Part shown: positions 34,818-43,012 of the stretch, piece after piece | How the letters are laid out: each line of letters opens with the position of its first letter | How positions within the stretch are numbered: position 1 is the stretch's first letter | Assembly: GCA_021325255.1 (NCBI GenBank) | Contig: JAJPHP010000033.1 | Span: forward strand, 1-55,457 | DNA from: Nitrososphaerota archaeon | GTDB lineage: Archaea; Thermoproteota; Nitrososphaeria; Nitrososphaerales; CADDZS01 | Direction: 5' to 3' | DNA length: 55,457 bases | Program-made: the position numbers and the translations under genes | Notes under the pieces: generated by a model | The model's database searches: none | Seen by the model: the letters and a program-made list of their open reading frames with translations, nothing else | What the model was told of the DNA's origin: nothing

Positions 34818-35135
34818 ATGCTTGAGTTGGAAGTCGGTGAAGGCTCGTTTAGACGAGCAAAGCTGAAAATTGAGATGGTAGGCGATGGCGCTGCATTATC
34901 ATCAGTAGAATCTGCTATGATCCCTGAAGCAGATCAAAAAACACTGCCAAAGCAGGGGAACGCAATGCGAAAAAGGACAATTATGCAAATTACTTTGAGA
35001 CGGAGGGGAAAATCAGGGGTTATGACGATGAAGTTTGCTTCAAATGACTTGGCTTCCTTAAGAGCGAGTTTCAACACTAACCTGAGATTGGTGTCATCTG
35101 CTCTAAATACACTTGACGCCCTGTCTGAAAGCTAG
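34818..35135 (+). CDS. pcc1: KEOPS complex subunit Pcc1-like
   Basis: The 105-residue protein shows a Pcc1-type layout: an N-terminal strand/helix, a basic middle, and a C-terminal SFNTNLRLVSSALNTLDAL helix. Pcc1 dimerises and joins Kae1/Bud32 in the t6A-tRNA synthesis complex. Its place between L37Ae and prefoldin beta is the usual one, which supports the assignment despite low sequence conservation. Confidence 0.75.
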   Translation: MLELEVGEGSFRRAKLKIEMVGDGAALSSVESAMIPEADQKTLPKQGNAMRKRTIMQITLRRRGKSGVMTMKFASNDLASLRASFNTNLRLVSSALNTLDALSES

Positions 35136-35240
35136 GACTTGCCAGGGGAGCCAAGGATTAGGTTCGGTAGGAAAGAAAGACTGAAAAAACAGAAGTGGTT
35201 ACTGTCTCTCACCTCTTAGGAAGATAGTGGCATAATAGAA

Positions 35241-35624
35241 TTGAGCGGAGCAGCGCCCTCGAATGAGGTTCCACCCTGGCTGAGGGAGCAACTGGCGCGT
35301 TTTGAGCAGTTGCAGCAGAACCTTCAAGCGATATTAGTGCAAAAGCAGCAAGTCGAACTAGAATCGGCGGAGGTGAACCGAGCCCTGACCGAATTGAGAA
35401 AGGCTGCAGAAGGTGATGCGATTTACAAGAGCGCTGGGAGCATTTTGATCAAGGCGAACAAGGATGAACTCGTCAAGGAACTAGAAGACAAGAAGGAACT
35501 CGCAACCACGCGCTCGGCTGTACTCGGGAAACAGGAGCAGAGGGTTAGGGAGAACATCAGGGAACTGCAAGCCAAACTTGAAGACGCTGTTAAGGGGCGT
35601 GGACCTGGTCCTGCTTCGTCCTAG
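35241..35624 (+). CDS. pfdB: Prefoldin subunit beta
   Basis: The 127-residue protein has two long coiled-coil helices around a short beta hairpin (IYKSAGSILIKANKDELVKELEDKKEL). It starts with TTG. Prefoldin beta assembles with alpha into the jellyfish-shaped chaperone that passes proteins to the thermosome. The C-terminal tail is short and Gly/Pro-rich. Confidence 0.93.
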   Translation: MSGAAPSNEVPPWLREQLARFEQLQQNLQAILVQKQQVELESAEVNRALTELRKAAEGDAIYKSAGSILIKANKDELVKELEDKKELATTRSAVLGKQEQRVRENIRELQAKLEDAVKGRGPGPASS

Positions 35625-35849
35625 TGAATAGTCTCGTAATATGATTTGTCATTCGGATAGTCAGACATACTACTGATGAATCAATCAGCTGCGTTCTGTC
35701 GATTTCACGACCGTTCGTTTCGAAGTACAGCCGTTTCTTGCCAAATTACTTACCTATCTCTGACATAGAAGAGTTCGAACGCATGCAGAAATGGTTGAAT
35801 TGCGTATAGCCTAAATCATTCGCAAAGATCTCAAAAAGACGATGTAATC

Positions 35850-36980
35850 ATGAAGAATAACAGCGAGGAACGAGGGTATCCTGTGGAGTTTGGCTCTCGA
35901 ACCGACGCCATTTCAAAATTCTTTTCCCGAGAGCTCTCCGAAGTGAACAAAAGAAATCGAGGTCCAATAAGGATTCTTCTCTTAACTCACAGGCAAGCGG
36001 ATCCTGACGCTCTTTGTTCGGCCGCGGGTCTTTCATTACTTCTTGGTAAGATGACTGAAGGAAAGAGTATTGAAGCTCAGATAATTGCACCTTTGGGTGC
36101 TAGTCAATTGGGCACGAAAGTCTGTAAGACTTTCTCTATTGAGTTTACTGAGAACGTATCACTTTCAGAGGTTCAGGTAGCCGACTTTATCATTGCGCTT
36201 GATTTGGGAGAGATTGAGCTCCTAGGTCCTTATGCTGAAGCAGTAGCCATGTCTAGAGCCAAGAGAGTTCTCATTGATCATCACGCAACAACGGCGCGAG
36301 CCTCGACCATCGGAGCCGCGGAAGGCGAACGAGATCTCCCTCCATTTGACAAAGTATTCATTGATCAGAAGGCCTGTTCCACCTGCGAGATTATCACAAA
36401 TGGCTTCCCCTCAAGTTTTTTCGACAAAGAGTGCTCAGCGATTTTGCTCGTGGGATTGCTGTTTGATTCTCAACATCTTGGACTTGCCACTGCGTCAACG
36501 CTCGAAGCCGCTCTCACTCTTGTGAAAGCTGGAGCCGAAATTGAGGAGTCTAAAAGCGTCCTGCGATCGAGACCTGATAGATCCGAAATCATTGCGCGAG
36601 TAAAGTCAGCACAGCGCCTAAGGTCGGAAGAAGCGGGTGAGTACGTCCTACTCCAGACAGAGGTGTCGAGCTTTCACGCTTCCGTTGCACGTATGCTTGT
36701 TGAAATCGGCGGAGACCTCGGGATGGCCTATGGAGAAAATAATGGGGAAACCAGGATATCGGTGAGAAGCACTCAGCGCTTCTACCGTGAGACTGGAATA
36801 GACTTGGGAGAAGTTCTGAGCGACTATGCTGAATCGAAAAAGTCGAGCTCAACGAACGGCAAGAAAACAATCGGAGGAGGACACTCGACGGCCGCGTCGC
36901 TCTCAGGCGATGGTGCACAGCCCAAGGCAGTGGCAGACGAGGTGTTCGCGATAATCAAGCGGAAGATACCACAAAGCTAG
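35850..36980 (+). CDS. DHH-family phosphoesterase (DHHA1)
   Basis: The 376-residue protein has the DHH motifs in order: HRQADPDALCSA (about 47-58), ALDLGEIE, LIDHH, FDSQHL, and the DHHA1-type GGGHSTAAS (about 342-350). Members hydrolyse short RNAs or pAp. It is at the end of the superoperon, where such a gene is common in archaea, and is separated from prefoldin by 225 bases. A hairpin and AT-rich palindrome follow its stop. Confidence 0.9.
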   Translation: MKNNSEERGYPVEFGSRTDAISKFFSRELSEVNKRNRGPIRILLLTHRQADPDALCSAAGLSLLLGKMTEGKSIEAQIIAPLGASQLGTKVCKTFSIEFTENVSLSEVQVADFIIALDLGEIELLGPYAEAVAMSRAKRVLIDHHATTARASTIGAAEGERDLPPFDKVFIDQKACSTCEIITNGFPSSFFDKECSAILLVGLLFDSQHLGLATASTLEAALTLVKAGAEIEESKSVLRSRPDRSEIIARVKSAQRLRSEEAGEYVLLQTEVSSFHASVARMLVEIGGDLGMAYGENNGETRISVRSTQRFYRETGIDLGEVLSDYAESKKSSSTNGKKTIGGGHSTAASLSGDGAQPKAVADEVFAIIKRKIPQS

Positions 36981-37008
36981 TAATCACAATAAATTTATTA
37001 CCCTAGCT
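36975..37008. promoter_or_regulatory. Inverted repeat between DHH and ribU-like genes
   Basis: AGCTAG at 36975-36980 and CTAGCT at 37003-37008 are reverse complements; TAAT and ATTA lie inside them. At the centre is the perfect palindrome AATAAATTTATT (36988-36999). The arms can form a 10-base-pair stem with a two-base bulge. It ends 19 bases before the ribU start, so it could be a terminator of the upstream operon, a promoter, or an operator for RbkR. No similar copy was found before ribL or rbkR. Confidence 0.4.
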
Positions 37009-37027
37009 CTCGTCCTACAACCCAATC

Positions 37028-37738
37028 ATGGAAAGCAACTCTCAGGCAAAAAGTTCCTCGTCACTCAATCGAAGAAGCTCAGGAACCCGTCAAATCGCAG
37101 CTACCGGCCTCTTCGCCGCACTCTCGATTATCCTCACGTTGTTTTCACAGGCACTTGTGCTTAGTTTTCCTTTGATTCCTTACCTGCAGTTTGACTTCGG
37201 CGAGGTTGCAATCATCCTGGCACTTCTGATGTTCGGTCCCATACCTGCAACAGGTGCTGCGATAGTCGAATTTCTGACGCTGATGGTTCTCGGGGTGAAT
37301 GCTCCGATCGGTCCTGCCTTTAAAATAATCGCAATACTCTCGAGCATAGTTGGCATTTGGGCCGGCATTACTCTTCTGTCTAGACGTTCCGGCGGGAGGA
37401 TCAACAGAGGGATTGTGTTAGGCGGCGGACTAGGACTGGGTTTGCTGACCAGAGGGGTGGTGATGACGATTGCCAACTATTTCCTCCTGGCCTACATCTA
37501 TGATTATTCAGGCACGGTGGACTATTTGGCACCTTTTTTCAAGCTGATCGGCCTGACTATCAACACGACAAATGGTTTGGCCATCATTTTAGGTTTCACA
37601 GCAATTTTCAACTCACTTCAGCTCGTTCTCGTTTTCGCAATTTCCTACGGACTTTTGCGGCTCCCACAACTTCAAAACTCTCTGCGCTCTCACAGAATGG
37701 CCTGGTACTTATCAGCCGGGAAAAATAATTCAAATTGA
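37028..37738 (+). CDS. ribU: ECF transporter S component, RibU-like (riboflavin?)
   Basis: This 236-residue membrane protein has about six helices. Its first half includes FPLIPYLQFDFGEVAI, a pattern typical of ECF substrate-binding subunits of the riboflavin (RibU) group. It would recognise the vitamin and dock with EcfAA'T. Substrate identity rests on motif and context (two riboflavin enzymes in the same cluster), not on tested binding. Its stop codon overlaps the TTG start of the first ATPase. Confidence 0.75.
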   Translation: MESNSQAKSSSSLNRRSSGTRQIAATGLFAALSIILTLFSQALVLSFPLIPYLQFDFGEVAIILALLMFGPIPATGAAIVEFLTLMVLGVNAPIGPAFKIIAILSSIVGIWAGITLLSRRSGGRINRGIVLGGGLGLGLLTRGVVMTIANYFLLAYIYDYSGTVDYLAPFFKLIGLTINTTNGLAIILGFTAIFNSLQLVLVFAISYGLLRLPQLQNSLRSHRMAWYLSAGKNNSN

Positions 37739-38580
37739 CAAGCGACGAACCACTGATTCGGGTCAAGGATCTTTCTTTCAAGTACTTGGGTACGACTCGC
37801 AGGGTCCTAGACAGCGTCAATATCGAAATATTTCCTAAAGAGATTGTGCTAGTGGCTGGCCACTCAGGCTCAGGCAAGAGTACACTACTACGGGCCCTTA
37901 ACGGTTTGATCCCTCACCACCACGCGGGCGATTACGAAGGCTCTGTCGTGATCGATGGTCTAACGGTGGCAAACACGGCGATGAGCGAGCTAGCGAGGAA
38001 GGTGGGGTATATCTTTCAGAATCCCGACAATCAAATCTTCATGTTCACGGTGGAGAGGGATATCGCCTTTGGCCTTGAAAACCTGCGCGTGCCGCCTCCC
38101 GAAATCAGGAAGTCGGTCGACACAATAATGGATAGCTTGGGAATACGTCACCTTGCCCTAAGGCCGCCTCATGAATTATCTGATGGGCAAAAACAGAGAG
38201 TGGCAATTGCGGGCGTAATTGCAATGAGGCCAAAGATACTGATACTTGATGAGCCCACTTCGCTCCTTGACCCTTTCACTGCCAGCAGCATGATTGGACT
38301 CGTCTCGGATTTGAGAGAAAGATTTGGAATGACGATTCTGATCGTGGAGCACAGGTTGGATTTGATCTTGAGGATAGTAACTAGAATGATCATACTGGAC
38401 CGAGGGAGGGTAGTATTCAATGATGCACCGCGTGCGATTCTTTCGGAAGTCGATGTTGGGCGGTACGGGGTAACTGAACCTGCCATAGTCAGACTTGCAA
38501 AATTGATGGGGTTGGGGGACAACAACATCCCTATCGATCCCGGGTCGATGGCTCATCGACTAGAACTCGCCTCTAGCTGA
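37735..38580 (+). CDS. ecfA1: ECF transporter ATPase EcfA (first)
   Basis: The 281-residue ABC ATPase has Walker A GHSGSGKST (42-50), a Q-loop NPDNQ, signature LSDGQ (147-151, an unusual D where LSGGQ is common), Walker B LILDEP (168-173) and an H-loop in IVEHRLD. It powers the ECF uptake module. It starts with TTG overlapping the S-component stop. A spacer of about 100 bases precedes the second ATPase gene. Confidence 0.93.
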   Translation: MTSDEPLIRVKDLSFKYLGTTRRVLDSVNIEIFPKEIVLVAGHSGSGKSTLLRALNGLIPHHHAGDYEGSVVIDGLTVANTAMSELARKVGYIFQNPDNQIFMFTVERDIAFGLENLRVPPPEIRKSVDTIMDSLGIRHLALRPPHELSDGQKQRVAIAGVIAMRPKILILDEPTSLLDPFTASSMIGLVSDLRERFGMTILIVEHRLDLILRIVTRMIILDRGRVVFNDAPRAILSEVDVGRYGVTEPAIVRLAKLMGLGDNNIPIDPGSMAHRLELASS

Positions 38581-38676
38581 AAACATCGCTAGTAACATGC
38601 GGCATCCGCAATACGCAGCCTTGCTCAGTGAATTGTATCAATCGTGCAAAGAATCCGGATGAAGACTAAGTAGCAG

Positions 38677-39615
38677 ATGATGGGTGAAGATTCGACGACA
38701 GCAGAACACGAAGTCAAGAGTAGCGCATCAACCACGATTTTTAGCACGTTCGGGAAGAAAGATACCAAAGAAATCGAGATAGTGAAGTTTGACTCCGTCG
38801 ATTATAGCCACCCGAGCGGAGTTGCTGCTCTCGTCAATGTTTCGCTTTCAATTACGCGAGGCGAATTTGTTGCAGTTCTCGGGACAAATGGCGCGGGAAA
38901 GAGTACTCTAGTCCGGCACATCAACGGACTCCTGAAACCAACGCATGGGACCGTCTCAGTCTTTGGAGAATCGACAAGAGAACGTACATCAGCCTTTCTA
39001 TCAAGGGGGGTAGGGATGGTGTTTCAGAACGCAAACAACCAGTTGTTTGCTCAGACTGTCCGACAGGAACTGGAATTTGCTTTGAAGAACTTCGGATTTG
39101 ATCGGCAGACAATCCAGGATAGAGTTGAGTGGGCCCTCAATACATTCTCCCTGAAAGAGTATGTCGACAAGCCACCGATGGAGCTGAGCGGCGGAGAAAA
39201 AAAGAGACTTTGCATAGCGCTAGTACTCGCTTGGGACCCTGAGATTCTCATCCTTGACGAGCCCACAGTTGGACAAGACTATGAACAAAAGGCGCTACTT
39301 GGTCAGATAATCATGAAACTGCTCGGTGAGGGAAAGACCGTGATGGTCGTAACCCACGATGTGGAATTCATCTGGCCACTGCAGCCAAGAGTGATACTCA
39401 TGTCGCAAGGGCGAATCATTGCCGATGGAAGTTCGCAGGAGATACTCGGGAATCCTGCAGTATTATCAAAGGGAGATGTACTGCCTCCGCAGCTTGTGGA
39501 ACTTTCGAGGCTTTTAGGTTGGAAGAACTATTACCCGAAGGATGTTTTCGAAGCGGAATCTCGGATTATCGAGCAACGTTACAATATCCGTGTTCCAGAC
39601 AGAAAGGAGACCTAG
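38677..39615 (+). CDS. ecfA2: ECF transporter ATPase EcfA' (second)
   Basis: The 312-residue ATPase has Walker A GTNGAGKST (69-77), the Q-loop NANNQLFAQTV, signature LSGGE (170-174) and Walker B LILDEPTVGQD. The first 35 residues are an unusual polar extension before the ABC fold, so the start may be downstream. It forms a heterodimer with the first ATPase. Confidence 0.92.
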   Translation: MMGEDSTTAEHEVKSSASTTIFSTFGKKDTKEIEIVKFDSVDYSHPSGVAALVNVSLSITRGEFVAVLGTNGAGKSTLVRHINGLLKPTHGTVSVFGESTRERTSAFLSRGVGMVFQNANNQLFAQTVRQELEFALKNFGFDRQTIQDRVEWALNTFSLKEYVDKPPMELSGGEKKRLCIALVLAWDPEILILDEPTVGQDYEQKALLGQIIMKLLGEGKTVMVVTHDVEFIWPLQPRVILMSQGRIIADGSSQEILGNPAVLSKGDVLPPQLVELSRLLGWKNYYPKDVFEAESRIIEQRYNIRVPDRKET

Positions 39616-39618
39616 GAC

Positions 39619-40353
39619 ATGCAGTGGATCGCTTCCGGCTTCCTATTCTCACGGGGGCAAACCGTAGTACACAGATTGGATCCTCGCGTGAGGTTGGCGC
39701 TTGCGATTGCTCTTTTTGTTGTTAGTCTGGCAAGCCACAGTATCGTAGAACTAATTGGAATAATAGCACTAATCTTGGCTTTGGTATCTGTCGCGAAGAT
39801 CCTCCGACGCTTTTCGAGGTCGATGGTCTTCACCGCTGCAATTACGTTGATTGCTTTCGTGATATACTATTTTGTCTCGTCCCCGTTGAATGCTCTAACT
39901 TTTGCATTGAGGCTGCTCGCGGTGATAGCATCTACTTCTGTCTTCTTCCTCACAACGACGCCCGACGAACTCGAACACATGATGAGATGGATGAAGATTC
40001 CTTCGGATTTTGTGATGATTTTCGTAATAGCGGTTCGATTCGTGCCAGTTATCTTGCTAGATTCCATTCAAATAATGGATGCGCAAAGATCAAGAGGCCT
40101 TGAGTTAGATAAAGGGAACTTCATTCAGAGAATAAGGAACACAATTCCGGTCTTGGTACCTCTGATAGCCGCTTCGCTTAATCGAAGTCTTGATCTCGCC
40201 GAAGCTATGGATTCGCGGGCTTACGGTGCGTATCCGAGACCCACATCGTTATACATTATGAAGCTGTCTCTGTCGGATTGGTTGGTGTTCTCACTGATAG
40301 TTATTGGCACTGCATTCGGCCTTTACATAGCATTGTTTGTCCATTTGTTGTGA
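39619..40353 (+). CDS. ecfT: ECF transporter transmembrane subunit EcfT
   Basis: The 244-residue membrane protein has 5-6 helices and two coupling motifs: AQRSRG (155-160) and AMDSRAYGA (196-204), the Ala-Arg-Gly-type helices that contact the ATPases. It starts 3 bases after ecfA2 stops. It joins RibU to the ATPases. Confidence 0.93.
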   Translation: MQWIASGFLFSRGQTVVHRLDPRVRLALAIALFVVSLASHSIVELIGIIALILALVSVAKILRRFSRSMVFTAAITLIAFVIYYFVSSPLNALTFALRLLAVIASTSVFFLTTTPDELEHMMRWMKIPSDFVMIFVIAVRFVPVILLDSIQIMDAQRSRGLELDKGNFIQRIRNTIPVLVPLIAASLNRSLDLAEAMDSRAYGAYPRPTSLYIMKLSLSDWLVFSLIVIGTAFGLYIALFVHLL

Positions 40354-40368
40354 GTTGATAAGCCAGCG

Positions 40369-40374
40369 TTTTTT
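40369..40374 (+). terminator. Oligo-T run after ecfT
   Basis: A run of six T residues lies 16 bases after the ecfT stop codon and may mark the end of the ECF transcript. A TATA-like element for the next gene follows near 40400. Confidence 0.3.
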
Positions 40375-40398
40375 GCCGCCGTCTGAAACGTCAAACAA

Positions 40399-40409
40399 TT
40401 ACATATAAG
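40399..40409 (+). promoter_or_regulatory. TATA-like element before the FAD synthase gene
   Basis: TTACATATAAG lies about 100 bases before the TTG at 40509, suggesting that the FAD synthase gene can be read from its own promoter. Confidence 0.35.
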
Positions 40410-40508
40410 CAAAGAGTGGCATTCTAACCGCCCAGTGGAAGAGGCCAACATTTCTTATGTTCCGGCAATAGGCTCGAGGGAGAAGAGCATGAAGGTGAAA
40501 TTCAAAAT

Positions 40509-41219
40509 TTGAGCTCAGCCCCATCAGTCGAAGGAAGAAAGGACATGCATAATTATTCCGCTTCTCCTCTCCTGGCTGCAATCTACTCTGAACAGCTGTA
40601 TACCGCAAATCAGAGAACGAAAAAAGAAAGAGCAGATGATAATGCAAAGCATCTGCCCGCGGCCAGTTTCACTCACCTTATTTCTCAACCGGAACTGCAA
40701 TTCTTGAATCGGGAAGAGGTCGAAAAAAGACTCGAAAACCTGAATGACCGGGGACTAATTGAGTACACCAGCGGTCGAGATCTTCGAATCACGGAAAAGG
40801 GCAGGGAGCTGATCACGGTTGTGTTGACAGGGGGTGCATTTGATATCATCCATCCCGGTCACATCGAGACCCTCCAAAGAGCAAAATCCTTGGGCGATGT
40901 TTTGGTCGTGTCAGTTGCAAGAAACGCAACCTACTTGAAGAATCGGAAGAAGGACCCACTCCACGATGAAGAAATGAGGAGAGAATTGGTGCAGTCCTTA
41001 AAGCCAGTAGACGTAGCTATTCTGGGTAGCGAGGGGGACATCTTCGAAACAGTCCTGTTAGTACGTCCCGATATAATCGCGCTTGGCTATGACCAGTCGC
41101 ATAATGAAGAAGCAATAAGCAAAGAACTCGAAAGTAGAGGATTGAAAGCTAAAGTGATAAGGCTTGATAGCTCTGTACCATCGATCAAAAGCTCTAAGAT
41201 AATTCATGATTTCTACTAG
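40509..41219 (+). CDS. ribL: FAD synthase (RibL-type cytidylyltransferase) with N-terminal winged helix
   Basis: The C-terminal 130 residues are a nucleotidyltransferase: VVLTGGAFDIIHPGHIE with HxGH at 115-118, then ALGYDQ and a C-terminal SSKIIHDF. RibL-type enzymes use ATP (or CTP) to turn FMN into FAD. The N-terminal 105 residues resemble a winged-helix domain (EEVEKRLENLNDRGLIEY, then RITEKGRELI). A TTG at 40509 or an ATG at 40545 may start it. It converges on rbkR with a 4-base overlap. Confidence 0.85.
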   Translation: MSSAPSVEGRKDMHNYSASPLLAAIYSEQLYTANQRTKKERADDNAKHLPAASFTHLISQPELQFLNREEVEKRLENLNDRGLIEYTSGRDLRITEKGRELITVVLTGGAFDIIHPGHIETLQRAKSLGDVLVVSVARNATYLKNRKKDPLHDEEMRRELVQSLKPVDVAILGSEGDIFETVLLVRPDIIALGYDQSHNEEAISKELESRGLKAKVIRLDSSVPSIKSSKIIHDFY

Positions 41220-41953
41220 TCTGATGACGAGGTCGAGGAAGGCAGCTCCGATGATGCTTCCAAGACAACCTTGACATCGATCCTATCTCCTTCTGACAAA
41301 TCCAAAGTTTCTCTGACGTTAAGTGGACTAATCAATTCCATCACCGTGTCATCATGGCTTGTTCTCTCGAGGACAAGCACGGCGGCCTTCACTTCTCCGT
41401 TAACTACTGCCTTGAAGCATTCGGCGCCTCCGTAAGTTCTCTTGCCGTCATCAAACCCTTCGATGTGTATCCCCTTGGCAACGCCTAGTTCTTTTCGCAT
41501 CTTTCTATCAACCGCTGACAACAATCGGACATTAAGAGTGCCAGGGAATGGGTCGAAGCCTAACTTTGAGATGAATTGTCGCCTGTAGCCGTTCATGGAA
41601 ACATAATACGCCCCTTCTCCCAGACCTGAGAATACCTTCCCATGAAGTTCCATGACTCTTTCCATCTCCTCAAATGCGATCTGAAGGGGCTTGTAGAGTG
41701 CAGCGGCCGCGGAGACTCCTTTCTTTGTGAGCCGTATGTAGGTCTTACCTCCGCTTCTCATTCTCTCAAGGAGCCCCTCTTGCTCCATCTCATCCAGATG
41801 TTTTGAGGCCAACTGCTGAGATTTGCCAAGCTTCCTAGCCAAACTCACTGTCGTGACAGCAACAGGTCTGTCCTTAGCTCCCAGCGATATCAGTTCAATG
41901 ATCGTAGGTATGTGCGAGGGTTTCAACATCTGCATCTTCATACCGGCTTTCAA
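41216..41953 (-). CDS. rbkR: Bifunctional transcription regulator / CTP-dependent riboflavin kinase (RbkR type)
   Basis: The N-terminal 90 residues are a winged helix (SLARKLGKSQQLASKHLDEMEQEGLLER). The C-terminal 135 residues are the archaeal CTP-dependent riboflavin kinase: GLGEGAYYVSM (110-120), GFDPFPGTLNVRL (132-144) and a C-terminal beta barrel. This two-domain layout is that of RbkR, which makes FMN and controls riboflavin genes. It converges with ribL. Confidence 0.92.
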   Translation of the reverse strand: MKAGMKMQMLKPSHIPTIIELISLGAKDRPVAVTTVSLARKLGKSQQLASKHLDEMEQEGLLERMRSGGKTYIRLTKKGVSAAAALYKPLQIAFEEMERVMELHGKVFSGLGEGAYYVSMNGYRRQFISKLGFDPFPGTLNVRLLSAVDRKMRKELGVAKGIHIEGFDDGKRTYGGAECFKAVVNGEVKAAVLVLERTSHDDTVMELISPLNVRETLDLSEGDRIDVKVVLEASSELPSSTSSSD

Positions 41954-42065
41954 AACATGGTTCCCCTAGGTGAGTGTTTCGTGATCGACAAGTCCGTGGA
42001 GTTGAAGATGGCGAGGCGCGAAATTACTGGGGACAAAGACTCTGATCTCGCAGGCCATATGCTTT

Positions 42066-42842
42066 CTATTCTCCAGTTTCCTTTTCGTCCTCAACTTCAC
42101 CATCGACCTCCTCTCCGGCTCTCTTCCTGAGTGGACGGCCGTTAGTTGACAGAATTTCTGGATTTTCTTCAGATACGCCCTCCGTTAGCCTCCGCTTGGT
42201 CGTAGTCAATGGTGCGGACCGTCCGAGCTTTGAAGCAAGAGAGTTCATAGCGCTCATGAATTCGAGTCGTCTCGCCTCTTCGGTAACGGTGGCCCGCGTG
42301 TCCTCGATTAGAATTCTTGCCACATCCAGCTTTCTCCTAACCCCCTGTACAATGTTGTCGTATACTGCAAAGGGGGAAATAAGAGCAAACAGCGTTTCCA
42401 TTGCTGAAAAGTGCTTTTCCGCACTCTCAAGATCTCCCTTCCTTATTGAATCATAAACCGATCGCTTGAGCTCACCTATTGCATCCAAAAGTCCTAAGAT
42501 ATAGGACGATGGTCTCACTTTAAGTTGGTCCAAGGACGGTATGTCTTCGTTGGCTTTCATAGAGAACATTACCGAAGATTCCACGAATTCTTGCTCTGGC
42601 GTTGAGAGATACCTGATTAGGTCGACATCAGCTATTTTGCGAAGCTCCGCCAATCTTTGCTTTGCCTCTTTATGAAGTCGCTTAGCTTCTTTGATGTCAG
42701 ACTGATGAAGACTGATAACACTCTTTGAGGAAAGTGAAATCACATCTCTAGAATCTTTGATCAATTTTTCCCTCCGTGCTACAACTTTATCGAGCATTTT
42801 TGAAGCCTCCGAGAGTGATAATTCCACATTCTTCTGGGCCAT
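42066..42842 (-). CDS. Translin/Trax family protein, likely nuclease
   Basis: From the ATG at 42842 the protein is about 258 residues, mostly helices. The Trax active-site pattern is visible: EFVE (residues 85-88) and DAIGE (120-124), followed by a helix ending in GVRRKLDVARIL. Trax-like archaeal proteins are RNA nucleases of the C3PO family. The longer frame from 43001 would leave no room for a promoter before the divergent PAC2 gene, so it is not preferred. The C-terminal tail is acidic and low complexity. Confidence 0.72.
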   Translation of the reverse strand: MAQKNVELSLSEASKMLDKVVARREKLIKDSRDVISLSSKSVISLHQSDIKEAKRLHKEAKQRLAELRKIADVDLIRYLSTPEQEFVESSVMFSMKANEDIPSLDQLKVRPSSYILGLLDAIGELKRSVYDSIRKGDLESAEKHFSAMETLFALISPFAVYDNIVQGVRRKLDVARILIEDTRATVTEEARRLEFMSAMNSLASKLGRSAPLTTTKRRLTEGVSEENPEILSTNGRPLRKRAGEEVDGEVEDEKETGE

Positions 42843-43012
42843 TGACGAATTCACTCTATGGGATTTCTCGAACAGCATAATAACAGTATTTGCTGAGAAA
42901 TCAACGCCAATCAGCTCTAGAACTCTAGTGGAATTGCAATTGTCAATCGTTGGTGAATATCTGGGCATTGCATTTGCTCTTGATGCCTTTACACTACTCA
43001 TAAAAGAGGTCG

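Noticed and set aside
35672..35765. C/D box small RNA (TGATGA ... CTGA) between prefoldin and DHH genes
   Set aside because: The boxes are too far apart and no internal C'/D' pair is evident; chance matches are common.
35770..35780. tRNA T-loop-like GTTCGAACG
   Set aside because: No acceptor, D or anticodon arms can be folded around it.
42843..43001. Longer start for the Translin-like protein
   Set aside because: It would leave 11 bases to the divergent PAC2 gene, and the extra residues show no family match.
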